From Photorhabdus thracensis (lineage in GTDB: Bacteria > Pseudomonadota > Gammaproteobacteria > Enterobacterales > Enterobacteriaceae), in assembly GCF_001010285.1 (NCBI RefSeq), contig NZ_CP011104.1, positions 186,001-250,000 of the forward strand: a stretch of 64,000 bases of DNA, read 5' to 3'. The position numbers and the translations under genes were made by a program. The notes beneath the pieces were generated by a model. It was not told the origin of the DNA. It was given only the letters and a program-made list of their open reading frames with translations, and made no database searches. How positions within the stretch are numbered: the stretch's first letter is position 1; each line of letters starts with the position of its first letter. This document shows, in pieces, positions 1 to 10,234 of this stretch.

Positions 1-27
1 ATCAGTATCACGCAGTTCTATTGCCAT
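1..27 (-). CDS. 5' end of an unidentified gene (partial, runs off left edge)
   Basis: Reading leftwards, an ATG at 25-27 follows a plausible ribosome binding site (AGGAT, seven bases upstream) and opens nine codons (MAIELRDTD) before the window ends. In E. coli the gene divergent from smrB is prmB, the ribosomal protein L3 glutamine methyltransferase, so position suggests prmB. The nine residues do not resemble the E. coli PrmB N-terminus as I remember it, so identity is left open. Confidence 0.35.
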
Positions 28-261
28 GATTAGCATCCTGTATTCGTCAGTACCTGATCAGTCAGGCTATTAGTTGTATATACATTTATTTTCCAACCAA
101 CAATAATTGTCAAATTATTTTGCTGACTATCCGGATACACTTTCTTGTCAGCATTTTTAGACCACAAACCAAGTAAAATCAGGTTTCATTCAATATAATC
201 AGGTTCAATAGTTAAAAAGATGCAGTACACTTGTCACAAAATAGTTTGATTTAACTGAGCA

Positions 262-807
262 ATGATGAAGAATAAATATTCCCTAAACGAGGAAGAGATT
301 AGCTTGTTTAAAGAATCGGTAGCAGGAACCAAATGCATAAACCAGGATACCGTCTTACATCCTCCTAGAAGAAAAAAGACCAGCCATATCGCCCCTGAGC
401 GAATACAGCAAGAACAAATTGATGCAAGCTACTATTTTTCTGATGAATTTCAGCCCAACCTTGATACAGAAGGCCCTACCCGTTACGTGCGGGAAGGTGC
501 AAGCCATTATGAACTGAAAAAACTACGCCGGGGTGACTATTCACCAGAACTATTCCTTGATTTACACGGACTAACTCAAATGCAGGCCAAGCAGGAAATT
601 GGGGCATTGATCGCGGCTTGCCGTCGTGAACATGTCTATTGCGCCTGCGTCATGCACGGCCACGGGAAACACATTCTCAAACAGCAAACCCCGCTATGGC
701 TGGCCCAGCACCCAGATATCATCGCCTTCCACCAAGCACCGAAAGAATGGGGTGGCAACGCCTCATTATTGATACTTGTCGAACTTGATGATCCCATATA
801 TCGCTGA
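262..807 (+). CDS. smrB: SmrB, Smr-domain endonuclease of ribosome rescue
   Basis: Cytosolic Smr-domain protein; in E. coli SmrB cleaves mRNA between collided ribosomes so that stalled ribosomes can be rescued. The 181-residue protein aligns from end to end with E. coli SmrB (formerly YfcN). Seen here: an N-terminal extension of about 90 residues, then the Smr domain with the DLHGLT motif (residues 100-105) and the HGHGK motif (132-136) typical of the nuclease centre. The ORF opens with two adjacent ATGs (262 and 265) and only a weak ribosome binding site, so either could be used. It is transcribed away from the left-edge gene and converges on sixA, whose stop lies only four bases beyond its own. 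Confidence 0.93.
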   Translation: MMKNKYSLNEEEISLFKESVAGTKCINQDTVLHPPRRKKTSHIAPERIQQEQIDASYYFSDEFQPNLDTEGPTRYVREGASHYELKKLRRGDYSPELFLDLHGLTQMQAKQEIGALIAACRREHVYCACVMHGHGKHILKQQTPLWLAQHPDIIAFHQAPKEWGGNASLLILVELDDPIYR

Positions 808-811
808 ACTA

Positions 812-1294
812 TCAGGCCTTTGCTGCCAATAGTGACGGACTGATTTGCCAGATAAGAGTTCCTTTGCCAGTTTGGTTGTCTAAATCCACACATGTGATTG
901 CAGAAGTTGCAAACATCGGTGGGGTTTCTGCCGGACATAATTCAGCAACCAAATAGCCGACTAACGGTAAGTGGGAGACAACCAAAACAGCGTTATATCC
1001 TTGTTCAGCAAGAACCTGTAGATAACTGCTAACCGTAGCAGCATCACCTGATGGTGTTAATCCTGGCAACACTTCTTCACCATCCGGTAATGATAAGGAT
1101 TTGCGAACAACCTGTAACGTCTGCTCAGCGCGAATATAAGGACTCACCAATACGAGACCAATCTGAGGCTCCTGCTGTGCCAACCAACGAGCCATTTCTT
1201 GTGATTCATTACAACCACGAGGAGTGAGTTGCCGGGCTGCGTCGCTGATTGCATCTAAAGCTGCGTCGCCATGACGCATAATAAAAACTTGCAT
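812..1294 (-). CDS. sixA: SixA phosphohistidine phosphatase
   Basis: Small histidine-phosphatase-superfamily enzyme (160 residues, the usual size) that removes phosphate from phosphohistidine. In E. coli its substrates include the ArcB HPt domain and NPr of the nitrogen PTS. The N-terminus MQVFIMRHGDA carries the RHG signature (residues 7-9, His8 as nucleophile). A second conserved histidine lies in a SHLP stretch near residue 108. It sits between smrB and fadJ as in E. coli, about 280 bp downstream of the fadJ stop and separated from it by a hairpin. Confidence 0.93.
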   Translation of the reverse strand: MQVFIMRHGDAALDAISDAARQLTPRGCNESQEMARWLAQQEPQIGLVLVSPYIRAEQTLQVVRKSLSLPDGEEVLPGLTPSGDAATVSSYLQVLAEQGYNAVLVVSHLPLVGYLVAELCPAETPPMFATSAITCVDLDNQTGKGTLIWQISPSLLAAKA

Positions 1295-1513
1295 AATCCA
1301 CCGTATGAATGAGTTAGCGTAGCTATCTTACTGATAATAAATATCAGTAATCTAACCTGAGTTATACAATAAAAATTATTATCACAAAAACATTTCAGGT
1401 ATGGTCAGCAGGCATTCTACTCAAAACAAAAACAAATAAAATGATTGAACAACAACCCAATGGGTATTGCTTGAAATTCAAAGAGATCTTTTTTATACAA
1501 AAATACTAAAGAT

Positions 1514-1550
1514 GATTCCGGTACCTCAGCGACACCGGAATCGATTTTTT
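1514..1550. terminator. Hairpin terminator between fadJ and sixA
   Basis: A perfect 9-bp inverted repeat (GATTCCGGT / ACCGGAATC) with an 11-base loop lies 22-58 bp beyond the fadJ stop. A run of six T follows on the plus strand. On the minus strand, the direction of fadJ, the trailing sequence is only moderately T-rich. It most likely ends fadIJ transcription, with strength uncertain. Confidence 0.6.
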
Positions 1551-1571
1551 CATAAATATAATAATAGGTTA

Positions 1572-3755
1572 CTACGGATAGAAATTTTTATTCTGTTCAG
1601 CCATTTTCACTAAGTGATCACAAGGGACAAATCTATCTCCATGCTGACTTTCCAGCCTACGTAAAATCTCCACCACTCTGGCACAACCCAGACTATCGAT
1701 ATAGCGGAATGGACCACCAAAAAATGGTGGAAAACCAATGCCAAATACCGCACCAATATCACCATCACGCGGGCTTCTGATAATCCCTTCATCCAGGCAA
1801 CGAACTGCTTCATTAAGCATCAGCATCACACAACGTTGAGCAATTTCTGAAGAGATCATACGCGACTCAGGTGTAATATTCAGCAAAGTATAAACTGAGC
1901 TATCAACCTTTTTACTTCGCTTACCAAACTGCCAGAATTTTCTGGCCTCTGATGTATACAAATAGAAGCCACGGCCATTTTTCCTGCCCTTACGACCATC
2001 TTTCAGTACCGCATCAAGAGATTCAGGCGCAGCAAAACGCGGCCCTAGCTGCTCTACCAGAATCGGCATAATATTGGTGCCAACATCAATGCCGACTTCA
2101 TCTAATAAATTGATCGGCCCGACCGGAAAACCAAAATTAACCAGTGCCTTATCTATATGATCAATTGGTTCTCCTTCTACCAGGCAATTCGCTGCTTCAC
2201 TGATATAAGGCGCAAGGATCCGGTTCACATAAAACCCGGCTTTATCTCCGACCACAATAGCGGTTTTACCCTGTTTCTTTGCCAGAGCAACCGCGGTAGC
2301 AATCGTTTTTTCACTGGTTCCTTTATGTGGAATCACTTCCACCAAAGGCATTTTATCCACTGGACTAAAATAATGCAGACCAATAATCTGCTCTGGTCGT
2401 TGAGCTTTTTCTGCAATCTGATGGATAGGCAGTGAAGAGGTATTGGATGCAAATACGGTTTCTAGTTTAACATTTGCTTCAATTTCCGCCACCATTTGCT
2501 GTTTCAGTGACAAATCCTCAAATACCGCCTCAACAACAATATCTGTCTGTTCGAAACCGCGATAATCCGTCGTTCCCGAAATCAGCATCATTTGTTGAGC
2601 GCGCTCTGCGGGGCGTAATCGTTTTTGCTTCACCCGTTTAGACAATAAATCCCATGTGTACTTTAGTACCTGACTAATACCCTTTTCATTAATATCTTTG
2701 ATACGCACCGGTAGTTTGCCACGGATGGTTGTTACATTAGCAATTCCCCCACCCATTAAGCCACCACCTAATATACCAACACGTTCGATTTTCGCGGGTT
2801 TCTCTGATGAACCCGTTTCATTTTTCAGTGAAGTTGCAGCAAAAAACAGATTACGTAAAGCGGCAGATTCCCGTGTCATTGCCAGTTCACCGAATGCCGT
2901 TGCCTCGGCCCGTAAACCTTGGGTCATACCTTTCTCAAGACCTTCTTTGACAACAGCAAGAATTCGCTCAGGAGCCGGATAGTGCCCACGAGTTTTCGCC
3001 AACGTCTTTTTGCGAACGATATTAAACAAAAAATATCTTCCCACCGGCCCAACTAACAATCGCTGTTGCCATGGCAAAGGCTTACACACCGGAATGCCTT
3101 TTTTAACTTTTTCAACAGCAACTTCCAGCAAAATATCCGACGGCACCGCGTCATCCACCACACCGAGCCGCAATGCCTGTTTCGCCCGTAATTGCTTGCC
3201 TGTCAGAATCATATCCAAAGCTGAACTGACACCAATTAATCTTGGCAACCGCTGAGTACCACCTGAACCCGGTAATAACCCAAGTTGAACTTCAGGTAAT
3301 CCAAGACGGGTTTTATCATCCAGTGAACAAATACGCCAATGACATGCAAGCGCCAGTTCCAGACCGCCCCCCAAACAAGCACCATGAATCGCCGCCACAA
3401 CAGGCAAAGGATAATTGGCTATTTGAGAAAACAATTTCTGGCCCTTTTCAGCCAGATCTTGTGCCTCTTCTTTGGTTTTACACTCGGCGATCATGGAGAT
3501 ATCAGCTCCGGCAATAAAGGTATCCGGCTTACCGGAAATCAAAATTAATCCTTTAAGGCCGGAAGATTGTTGAGCTTGTTTGAAAACATGCAGAAATTGA
3601 TCAACAAATTCTGCTTTCAGCGTATTTACCTTTTCTCCCGGAACATCAATAGTAATAACACCGATCTTGTCCGGCCTTATATCAAAACTGAAAACGGAAG
3701 CTGTCTGTTTTGCATCCGCAGTGATGGTTGCAGCGTCATGCTGAGACTGAGCCAT
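1572..3755 (-). CDS. fadJ: FadJ, fatty acid oxidation complex alpha subunit (anaerobic)
   Basis: Multifunctional beta-oxidation enzyme: N-terminal enoyl-CoA hydratase/isomerase (crotonase fold), then 3-hydroxyacyl-CoA dehydrogenase. Seen: the crotonase oxyanion motif [17 protein letters not shown] around residue 120, the [13 protein letters not shown] stretch, and the Rossmann motif [10 protein letters not shown] near residue 330 that binds NAD. The C-terminal HAD domain follows, with the GLHYFSP motif. The start at 3755 (MAQSQHD, 727 residues) is chosen because its ATG overlaps the fadI stop codon in a TAATG arrangement. The open frame extends 16 codons further without support. FadJ pairs with FadI; both are translationally coupled here. 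Confidence 0.95.
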   Translation of the reverse strand: MAQSQHDAATITADAKQTASVFSFDIRPDKIGVITIDVPGEKVNTLKAEFVDQFLHVFKQAQQSSGLKGLILISGKPDTFIAGADISMIAECKTKEEAQDLAEKGQKLFSQIANYPLPVVAAIHGACLGGGLELALACHWRICSLDDKTRLGLPEVQLGLLPGSGGTQRLPRLIGVSSALDMILTGKQLRAKQALRLGVVDDAVPSDILLEVAVEKVKKGIPVCKPLPWQQRLLVGPVGRYFLFNIVRKKTLAKTRGHYPAPERILAVVKEGLEKGMTQGLRAEATAFGELAMTRESAALRNLFFAATSLKNETGSSEKPAKIERVGILGGGLMGGGIANVTTIRGKLPVRIKDINEKGISQVLKYTWDLLSKRVKQKRLRPAERAQQMMLISGTTDYRGFEQTDIVVEAVFEDLSLKQQMVAEIEANVKLETVFASNTSSLPIHQIAEKAQRPEQIIGLHYFSPVDKMPLVEVIPHKGTSEKTIATAVALAKKQGKTAIVVGDKAGFYVNRILAPYISEAANCLVEGEPIDHIDKALVNFGFPVGPINLLDEVGIDVGTNIMPILVEQLGPRFAAPESLDAVLKDGRKGRKNGRGFYLYTSEARKFWQFGKRSKKVDSSVYTLLNITPESRMISSEIAQRCVMLMLNEAVRCLDEGIIRSPRDGDIGAVFGIGFPPFFGGPFRYIDSLGCARVVEILRRLESQHGDRFVPCDHLVKMAEQNKNFYP

Positions 3756-5065
3756 TATTGCACCTCCAATACCATAGCTGTGCCCAACCCGCCAGCAGCA
3801 CAAGCAGTCGTTAACCCCAATCCGCCGCCACGACGACGCAACTCATTCAATACCTGCGTCACCATACGAGCCCCTGTTGCTGCAAATGGGTGCCCATAAG
3901 CAATTGACCCACCCAAGACGTTAAATTTATCCATGTCGACTTCACCAATTGCCTGAGCACGCCCTAATTTATTACGGGCAAATTCATCACTGGAGAACAT
4001 CTTTAGGTTTGCCAGTGTCTGAGCAGCAAAGGCTTCATGAATATCAATTAAAGTCAGATCTTTCAGCGTAATACCTGCACGATCGAGCGCTATTGGTGTC
4101 GCGTATGACGGCCCCAGTAGCATATCCTGCCAAACATCAATTGCTGAGAATGCATAACTACGCAGATAACCAAGCGGTTTCATTCCCAACCCTTTTGCCA
4201 CAGATTCACGCATCAATATGACTGCCGCAGCGCCATCTGTCAGCGGTGTACTGTTTGCGGCAGTGACCGTGCCGTGCTTGCGGTCAAATGCCGGACGCAG
4301 CTTCGCATAGGAAGTTAATACGGAATTTGTACGAATATTGTTATCTTCAAGCAATGCTTCACGGTATGGTGGGAAATGAGCCGTCATGACTTCATCAACC
4401 AACAATCCCTGTTCCCAGGCTTTTGCTGCCAGAATATGGGATCGATGTGCCAATGCATCCTGATCTTCCCGGCTGATACGGTAAGTCTTCGCCATTTGTT
4501 CTGCGGTATCTCCCATACGCAGACCTGTAGAATATTCCGCTACCGCTGGAGATACAGGCAATAAATCACGAAATTTAAGGCGGCTAAGTAACTTAAGACG
4601 CTGTGATAAGGTTTTCGCCTTATTCATATCCACAAGAGTACGGGCCAAGGATTTAGTCACACCAATGGGCAGTACAGAAGAGGAATCCGCTCCACCAGCA
4701 ATCCCGATATTCACCGTACCGGCCATAATGCTTTCAGCCACATTGGCAATCGCCTGAAAGCTGGTCGCACATGCACGGGATACACTGTAAGCATCAGTAT
4801 TGACACTCAACCCAGCACCAAGAACGATTTCACGGGCAATATTTGGCGCTTCAGGCATTTGCACCACTTGTCCAAACACCAGTTGATCAATCTTTTCAGG
4901 GGGTAAACCACTCCTGGCCACCAATTCGCTGACGACTGATTTACCCAAATCCACAGCCGGTATGCCGTGATACGATGTTGCCTGTTTAGCAAATGGAATA
5001 CGTAGCCCGCTGACAATAGCGATACGATCACCTTGCTGTGTCACTTTTGTTAAAGGACGACTCAT
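3755..5065 (-). CDS. fadI: FadI, 3-ketoacyl-CoA thiolase (anaerobic)
   Basis: Thiolase beta subunit of the FadIJ complex, 436 residues as in E. coli. It cleaves 3-ketoacyl-CoA to acetyl-CoA and a shortened acyl-CoA. Seen: the active-site cysteine region [13 protein letters not shown] near residue 97, the [16 protein letters not shown] motif and the C-terminal [11 protein letters not shown] motif containing the second catalytic cysteine. It is the first gene of the fadIJ operon, preceded by a FadR-like palindrome 67-79 bp upstream, and overlaps fadJ by one base. Confidence 0.96.
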   Translation of the reverse strand: MSRPLTKVTQQGDRIAIVSGLRIPFAKQATSYHGIPAVDLGKSVVSELVARSGLPPEKIDQLVFGQVVQMPEAPNIAREIVLGAGLSVNTDAYSVSRACATSFQAIANVAESIMAGTVNIGIAGGADSSSVLPIGVTKSLARTLVDMNKAKTLSQRLKLLSRLKFRDLLPVSPAVAEYSTGLRMGDTAEQMAKTYRISREDQDALAHRSHILAAKAWEQGLLVDEVMTAHFPPYREALLEDNNIRTNSVLTSYAKLRPAFDRKHGTVTAANSTPLTDGAAAVILMRESVAKGLGMKPLGYLRSYAFSAIDVWQDMLLGPSYATPIALDRAGITLKDLTLIDIHEAFAAQTLANLKMFSSDEFARNKLGRAQAIGEVDMDKFNVLGGSIAYGHPFAATGARMVTQVLNELRRRGGGLGLTTACAAGGLGTAMVLEVQ

Positions 5066-5131
5066 AACGGCTCCTGAAAGATTATCGTTAACTCAATCAA
5101 ATTACTGAAAAAATCTTTTAATCGACCTAGA

Positions 5132-5144
5132 CAGGTCTGACCTG
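5132..5144. promoter_or_regulatory. Putative FadR operator before fadI
   Basis: CAGGTCTGACCTG is a perfect 13-bp palindrome around one central base. It has the layout of the E. coli FadR operator (two 5-bp arms, CTGGT and ACCAG, three bases apart), with A for T and T for A at one position of each arm. It lies 67-79 bp upstream of the fadI start. FadR repression of beta-oxidation genes is established in E. coli; its role here is inferred. Confidence 0.5.
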
Positions 5145-5636
5145 ATAAATCATTGTTAGCGTAATGTTTATAAATAGCAAACCTGAATAAACTAAAAATG
5201 AGAGGAAGCGCAACTTTAATTTATTTAATAGCTAAATAATTTCAATGCTTCTTAGAGCATGTTCGCAAGCGGTAAAAAAGAAATAACAATAAGGAGGGAC
5301 TCAGTAAAACACTCCGCTATTTATCCAAAACACGCAGCAGCAAGCTGCGGTTTCTCCTGCGCCATACCGGTTCATTACATCAGCCATATTTTCATTCCCC
5401 AAGTATTAATAACCCGTCTTAATATTTTATCCCTCTTACCACCGGGGAACCAGTGCCTACTCTACTATGAGTATATTTATCTCGTCGAAATCTGATCTCA
5501 AAAAGTCGTTTTTAAACGTTTTTATTAACACTCAAAATCATTTTTTTGTTAACTGAGTCGCGTTTTTGATATCAATTTGGTCATATTTTAAAAACATTCT
5601 TGCAACACCAGCTGTTATCAGACCTATACTTCACGA

Positions 5637-5649
5637 CTGGTCTGATTTG
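5637..5649. promoter_or_regulatory. Putative FadR operator before fadL
   Basis: CTGGTCTGATTTG carries one perfect FadR half site (CTGGT) and a poor second arm. It closely resembles the downstream FadR site I recall in the E. coli fadL promoter. A second degenerate copy (GCTGTTATCAGACC) lies just upstream at 5611-5624, matching the two-site arrangement in E. coli. Both lie about 90-125 bp before the fadL start. Confidence 0.5.
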
Positions 5650-5734
5650 TCATCAAGACAAACCGACTCTACAATCCTGCGCTCCTTGCTAAGATAAGTG
5701 GCATAGTTAAATAATAAACAAGAGGGTTTTGGTC

Positions 5735-7048
5735 ATGAGCCAGAAAAACCTGTTCACCCGTTCAGCATTAGCGGTTGCAGTGGCTATAATTTCATCCAAT
5801 GCTGGCGCTGCCGGTTTCCAGTTAAATGAATTTTCTACTTCGGCTTTGGGCCGGGCTTTTTCCGGGGAAGGAGTTGTTGCTGATAACGCAACTGTAGGCA
5901 GCCGTAACCCAGCAGCAATGACTCTGTTTGATCGCCCATCGTTTTCTATTGGTGCCGTCTATATCAACCCAGATGTTGATATTACCGGTAAATCACCAAT
6001 GACGGGTAAAAGTACCAACGCTAAAAACATTGCGCCTACCGCATGGATACCTAATCTGCATTTTATTATGCCGATTGATGATCAATGGTTTGTTGGTACT
6101 TCGGTCACCACTAACTTTGGTCTGTCTACTGATTTTAGCAATAACTATGAAGCAGGCCCTATCGGCGGTAAAACTGATCTGACAACGTTGAACTTCAACC
6201 TGAGCGGTGCGTATCGACTGAACGATAACTTCAGCTTTGGTTTGGGACTGAACGCCGTTTATGCTGATGCGAAAATCGTCCGCCATGCGGGTATTCTGTC
6301 AAATAAACTGAACGGCCTAATAAAACCAACTGATGAGGTTGCTAATCTGTCAGGCAAAGATTGGGGCTATGGTTGGAACGCAGGCATCATGTACGAAGTG
6401 GATGAAAATAACCGCTACAGCCTGACTTACCGTTCTAAAGTTAAAGTTAAATTTAAAGACGGTGACTATAAAAACGACATTCCTCCTATGATAGGAAAAA
6501 TCGCGCAATTACCTGCCACCGGCGGCCAAACCATTGGTGGTAAGTTGGATCTTAATTTACCAGATATCTGGGAAGTTTCCGGTTACAACCGCGTAGCACC
6601 TAAATGGGCTATCCACTATAGCCTGGCATATACAGGCTGGAGTGAGTTTAGTGAACTGAAAGGCACCAGAAATAAAGACGGTGCAGTCCTGTTCAGTAAA
6701 CATGAAGGTTTTAAAGATGCCTACCGGATTGCTTTAGGTACAACTTATTATCACGATGACAATTGGACATTCCGTACCGGCATCGCCTTTGATGACAGCC
6801 CGATTCCTGCTGAAAACCGTTCTATCTCTATTCCTGATCAGGACCGTTTCTGGTTAAGTGCTGGCGCAACCTACGCATTTAACAAAGATATGTCTGTTGA
6901 CGTAGGTGTTTCTTATATGCATGGTCAAAAAGTCACGGTTAAAGAGAAGCTGTCTGAACAATCAACTGATCCGGCCAATAAACCATACGAATTTGATGCG
7001 AAAGGTTCTGCCTGGCTATATGGTGTGAACTTCAACTACGCATTCTGA
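5735..7048 (+). CDS. fadL: FadL long-chain fatty acid outer-membrane transporter
   Basis: Outer-membrane beta-barrel of the FadL/TodX family that carries long-chain fatty acids across the outer membrane. It may also serve as a phage receptor, as FadL does in E. coli. Seen: a signal peptide (hydrophobic core [10 protein letters not shown], cleavage expected after SSNAGAA), the mature N-terminus [20 protein letters not shown] that forms the periplasmic hatch, the [13 protein letters not shown] motif, and a C-terminal strand ending in Phe (GVNFNYAF). The ATG at 5735 follows a GAGGG site; a TTG two codons earlier is possible. The protein is about 437 residues, near the family norm. Confidence 0.96.
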   Translation: MSQKNLFTRSALAVAVAIISSNAGAAGFQLNEFSTSALGRAFSGEGVVADNATVGSRNPAAMTLFDRPSFSIGAVYINPDVDITGKSPMTGKSTNAKNIAPTAWIPNLHFIMPIDDQWFVGTSVTTNFGLSTDFSNNYEAGPIGGKTDLTTLNFNLSGAYRLNDNFSFGLGLNAVYADAKIVRHAGILSNKLNGLIKPTDEVANLSGKDWGYGWNAGIMYEVDENNRYSLTYRSKVKVKFKDGDYKNDIPPMIGKIAQLPATGGQTIGGKLDLNLPDIWEVSGYNRVAPKWAIHYSLAYTGWSEFSELKGTRNKDGAVLFSKHEGFKDAYRIALGTTYYHDDNWTFRTGIAFDDSPIPAENRSISIPDQDRFWLSAGATYAFNKDMSVDVGVSYMHGQKVTVKEKLSEQSTDPANKPYEFDAKGSAWLYGVNFNYAF

Positions 7049-7063
7049 TAATATGTAGCGCCT

Positions 7064-7096
7064 AAAAAAGGATAGCCTTGCTGCTATCCTTTTTTA
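7064..7096. terminator. Bidirectional terminator between fadL and mlaA
   Basis: Perfect stem GGATAGC / GCTATCC with a 6-base loop, preceded by six A and followed by six T. It sits between the converging fadL and mlaA genes and should end transcription from both sides. Confidence 0.88.
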
Positions 7097-7124
7097 TTTA
7101 TAGAGTTAAACCAGAAGATAACTA

Positions 7125-7877
7125 TCAATCAATACTGTCCAACTCATCCTTTAATGCTTCAGCATTCGGATTTTTCGTAGCTTCCAGTTTACCGTCACTT
7201 GCCATAAAATCATGGCCCTGGAAATAAGCCTCGCGCATCATCAGGTATGGATCTGATGAATTCTTTAACAAACCATCAGAATCCAGTAAACGAGCACGAG
7301 TTTCAATACCTTCAAATACCCATTTACCGGCTGACATCCAGATATTCAGATAACTTAGCATTGGATAAGTCATATCAGCCCAATTTCCCCCTTCATCACG
7401 TAGAGTGAAACTGCCATAGCCCGGCAATACGACATAAGGGCCATATCCCACATCATAATAGCCCAGAGTACTACCAAAGCGTTTCGACTCTTCTTTTGCC
7501 AGCTTAGGGTTTGCCATAGTTGCAACATCAATCAACCCCGCCATCCCAAAAATGGTATTCAGGAAAAAACGATTAAAATGTTTCATTCCCTGATACGGGT
7601 TACCACGTAAGAAACTGTTTACCATGCTAGCCGGCTCTTCGAGATTACTTAGAAAATTACCCAAGCCATTTCGGGCAGGCATTGGTACATAATCGTGCCA
7701 TACAACCGCGACTGGACGTAGAATATAAGGATCAAGAACATCATAATTAAAGTTGAACATTGTACGGTTAAAACCTTCCAGAGGGTCTGAACGCCCCTGC
7801 TCAACAGTATTAGATGAACTGGCACACCCCACCAACAATGCGGCGGTAAGAGCGATTCCGCCCAAACGATACGTCAT
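7125..7877 (-). CDS. mlaA: MlaA (VacJ) outer-membrane phospholipid transport lipoprotein
   Basis: Outer-membrane lipoprotein of the Mla pathway, which removes mislocalised phospholipids from the outer leaflet and passes them to MlaC. Seen: a lipoprotein signal peptide with lipobox LVGC, then the conserved SDPLEGFNRTMFNFNYDVLD block, the RPVAVVWHDYVP block, and FGSTLGYYDVGYGPYVVLP. The ATG at 7877 (MTYRLGG, 250 residues) is preferred because GGAG lies directly upstream; the frame could begin four codons earlier at a TTG. It converges on fadL, as in E. coli. Confidence 0.95.
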   Translation of the reverse strand: MTYRLGGIALTAALLVGCASSSNTVEQGRSDPLEGFNRTMFNFNYDVLDPYILRPVAVVWHDYVPMPARNGLGNFLSNLEEPASMVNSFLRGNPYQGMKHFNRFFLNTIFGMAGLIDVATMANPKLAKEESKRFGSTLGYYDVGYGPYVVLPGYGSFTLRDEGGNWADMTYPMLSYLNIWMSAGKWVFEGIETRARLLDSDGLLKNSSDPYLMMREAYFQGHDFMASDGKLEATKNPNAEALKDELDSID

Positions 7878-8050
7878 ACATTTCTCCAAGTAATAACCTC
7901 TAGATCCGGCAAATCAATTTGTGCATTACCCACCGATGATCATCAACAGTATAAATATTACTGACAATTCAACTTGAATGGTACTCAATTTGAGTGGTTG
8001 CTAAATAGGCAAACAGTTCATAACGCCTTATCTTAGGAAAGAAAAGCAGT

Positions 8051-8056
8051 TATAAT
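8051..8056 (+). promoter_or_regulatory. -10 element of the tRNA-Arg promoter
   Basis: A consensus TATAAT lies nine bases before the mature 5' end of the tRNA. No good -35 hexamer is seen at the expected spacing. Confidence 0.45.
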
Positions 8057-8065
8057 GTGGATATT

Positions 8066-8140
8066 GTCCCCTTAGTTAAATGGATATAACAAGCCCCTCC
8101 TAAGGGCTAATTGCAGGTTCGATCCCTGCAGGGGACGCCA
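8066..8140 (+). tRNA. argW: tRNA-Arg (anticodon CCT)
   Basis: 75 bases fold as a full cloverleaf: acceptor GTCCCCT pairs with AGGGGAC, the anticodon stem AGCCC/GGGCT encloses loop CTCCTAA (anticodon CCT at 8099-8101, reads AGG), the T arm is GCAGGTTCGATCCCTGC, and CCA is encoded. Its place after mlaA and before glk corresponds to argW of E. coli, a known integration site for phages. No copy of its 3' end was found within the following kilobase. Confidence 0.95.
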
Positions 8141-8927
8141 GAAAATGACTTCACCAACGTTAATACAGTCTGATTTTTTCTTTATAAATAATAAGATAGA
8201 CTAAAAAATCATGTTCTTGGCATACATTCCAAACACAATATTATATGAAAAGAGCATAACAGCATTTGGATTAAAATGTAACCAGTTCATATTAATAGAA
8301 ACTTTATTTGAAGAATCTATAACCATATCCAATTTCTAATTATCCTGAAAGCACAAGTCAGTGTTACAGTGATATATAGATCAATAATATTTTCATATAT
8401 AAATCAATATCTTCGTACCATAAATAAAATTTTTGCCATATAAAATATAATCTCGCATTTAAGATCTTGATATCCTTTTATAATTCTTTAATTAACCATA
8501 TAATCAATAAAAAAGACACTTTATTATATCATCAGAAAAATATCTATTTACTGATTAATCCATTTATTAAAAAACACTAAAAACATAAACAAAATATTAA
8601 TTTATTATACTTTTTAATATGATATGTTTATTTTAAGTGGTTACATACAATTATTCATTTGAGACAGATATCTATAACATTGCAATGAATTAATATATTT
8701 TCATTAGAATTAATAATATAATTCCATTTCAGATAATTAATAAATGATTGTATTTTCCAATATTAAGCAATATTACCTATGGTTTATTGTTGAAAACAAA
8801 TCATAGGTAATATAAAAATATTTACGAAAAAACAAATATAATACAAAGTCATAATTTATATTTTCAGGGATTTTAGTCAGATATATACAATCATTATTTT
8901 CAATATGTATATATCTGCCTTTATAAC
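8141..8927. other. AT-rich gene desert downstream of tRNA-Arg
   Basis: Nearly 790 bp of very AT-rich DNA with no credible coding frame on either strand. Two strong inverted repeats lie at its right end (8770-8813 and 8878-8917). Its place directly 3' of an integration-prone tRNA makes it a possible scar of a lost element, but no attachment repeat or gene fragment was seen. Confidence 0.5.
8770..8813. repeat. Strong inverted repeat downstream of glk
   Basis: ATATTACCTATG (8770-8781) is perfectly repeated in inverse at 8802-8813 around a 20-base loop that can add further pairs. Neither strand has a following T-run, so it is not a typical terminator. A second perfect 11-bp repeat, CAGATATATAC / GTATATATCTG, lies at 8878-8888 and 8907-8917, just after the glk stop. 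Confidence 0.7.
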
Positions 8928-9893
8928 TTAATCAATCAGTGAAAGTTGTTGCCGTAAATATGTCCCTGAGCCTAATAATCCAGGTTGCGGATAAGTAATC
9001 AGATAAACAGGAATCTGTTGTACTAATGTTTTAAAGCGCCCTTTATCTTCAAATCCATAAAGAAAATCCGATTGCTTAAAGAAATCAAGAAATCGCGGCA
9101 CTATGCCACCAGCGATATATACACCACCAAAAGTTCCCATATTTAAAGCTAAATTCCCGCCAAATCGCCCCATAATTTCACAAAATAGTGCCAAGGCGCG
9201 ATGGCAATATTGGCAACTTTCATCTAATGCCCGCTGCGTCACTATTTCGGGTTCTAAATCTTCCGGCTGACTCTGATCCAAAATTGCAATGGCCTGATAG
9301 AGATTCACTAATCCACTACCGGACAAGATTCTTTCTACCGAAACATGCCCCAGTTTGCGACGTAAAACAGCTAATATTGCATCTTGTTCTTCACTATTTG
9401 CCGCAAAATCCACATGACCACCTTCACCAGGTAAGCTAATCCATTGCTTGCCCGCTTTTATCAAATGAGCCACACCAAGGCCAGTTCCAGCCCCATAAAC
9501 AGCAATTGGTTTATCTTCAACCGCAGCTCCCCCTCCCAATTGAACTTTATGTTCCTCTGTCAGCATGGGGATAGCCATAGATACGGCAGTGAAATCATTA
9601 ATAACATCTAATTTTTCTAGCCCAAGCGCCTGTTTCAGCTCACTAATAGAAAATGCCCATTGGTGGTTAGTCATTTCCACCCAATCACCATTTATCGGGC
9701 AGGCAATAGCGATACAAGCATAAGTTATTATTACTTTTTGCTCCGCCAAATAATGGCTGATAATAGACTCCAACCCAGCGTATTGTTTTGCACTATATGT
9801 TTTAATCTGGTCAATAGCCCCATCTTTCAAATTGCAAAGTGCTAATCTGGCATTCGTACCACCAATATCAGCCACGAGTCCGTAGAGATTCAT
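8928..9893 (-). CDS. glk: Glucokinase
   Basis: ATP-dependent glucokinase of the bacterial Glk family (321 residues, as in E. coli); it phosphorylates free cytosolic glucose to glucose-6-phosphate. Seen: the N-terminal phosphate-binding motif [14 protein letters not shown] (residues 7-20), the [11 protein letters not shown] segment containing the catalytic aspartate, the [13 protein letters not shown] adenosine-binding segment, the [11 protein letters not shown] substrate motif, and [12 protein letters not shown] near the C-terminus. It stands alone between the tRNA-Arg desert and the tRNA-Val/Lys operon. Confidence 0.95.
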   Translation of the reverse strand: MNLYGLVADIGGTNARLALCNLKDGAIDQIKTYSAKQYAGLESIISHYLAEQKVIITYACIAIACPINGDWVEMTNHQWAFSISELKQALGLEKLDVINDFTAVSMAIPMLTEEHKVQLGGGAAVEDKPIAVYGAGTGLGVAHLIKAGKQWISLPGEGGHVDFAANSEEQDAILAVLRRKLGHVSVERILSGSGLVNLYQAIAILDQSQPEDLEPEIVTQRALDESCQYCHRALALFCEIMGRFGGNLALNMGTFGGVYIAGGIVPRFLDFFKQSDFLYGFEDKGRFKTLVQQIPVYLITYPQPGLLGSGTYLRQQLSLID

Positions 9894-10015
9894 TTTTATA
9901 TCCTAATAATTAGCTAGCACAACAATTACGTAAAGCTTATCTCATCTGACATTATTGGTATAGGTGGTTTGGGCACGAATAGTTTGCACAATCGGGATAT
10001 CACATATTGAAGATG

Positions 10016-10084
10016 ATTTGCCAGGCTAGAACCTGCAACTAATGGATTAAAAGCTAACCGCTCTACCGACTGAGCTAACAACCC
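10016..10084 (-). pseudogene. Degenerate tRNA-Lys (third tandem copy)
   Basis: On the minus strand this repeats the two intact tRNA-Lys genes through the acceptor 5' arm, D arm, anticodon arm (CTTTTAA loop) and part of the T arm. The T stem then has a bulge and altered bases, and the 3' acceptor strand no longer pairs with GGGTTG; no CCA follows. The spacer to its right matches the spacer of the next copy, showing it arose by tandem duplication of a unit of about 113 bp. It is the distal cistron of the tRNA operon. Confidence 0.8.
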
Positions 10085-10121
10085 ATCTATAAGGGCACTA
10101 CTCTAACTACGTCTTTTGGAA

Positions 10122-10197
10122 TGGTGGGTCGTGCAGGATTCGAACCTGCGACCAATTGATTAAAAGTCAACTGCTCTACCGACTGAGCTAACGACCC
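10122..10197 (-). tRNA. tRNA-Lys (anticodon TTT), copy 1
   Basis: 76 bases with complete cloverleaf: GGGTCG/CGACCC acceptor, anticodon loop CTTTTAA, T arm GCAGGTTCGAATCCTGC and encoded CCA. It is identical in the mature region to the neighbouring copy and corresponds to lysV of the E. coli valU-valX-valY-lysV operon. Confidence 0.97.
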
Positions 10198-10234
10198 ATC
10201 TATAGGGGAACTACTCTAACTATGTCTTTTGGCA

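Larger units (their letters stand above)
5066..5728. other. fadI-fadL divergent intergenic region
   Basis: About 660 bp separate the divergent fadI and fadL genes. It is AT-rich and holds FadR-like sites near each gene (listed separately). An open frame of 78 codons at 5259-5495 has no recognisable protein features and is not called. The middle part (about 5160-5580) shows nothing I can identify. Confidence 0.5.

Noticed and set aside
5259-5495. 78-codon plus-strand frame between fadI and fadL
   Set aside because: No domain, no convincing ribosome binding site, and composition like the surrounding intergenic DNA.
8066-9893. Phage or island attachment duplication at tRNA-Arg
   Set aside because: No second copy of the tRNA 3' end and no integrase gene were found in the following DNA; only an empty AT-rich stretch.
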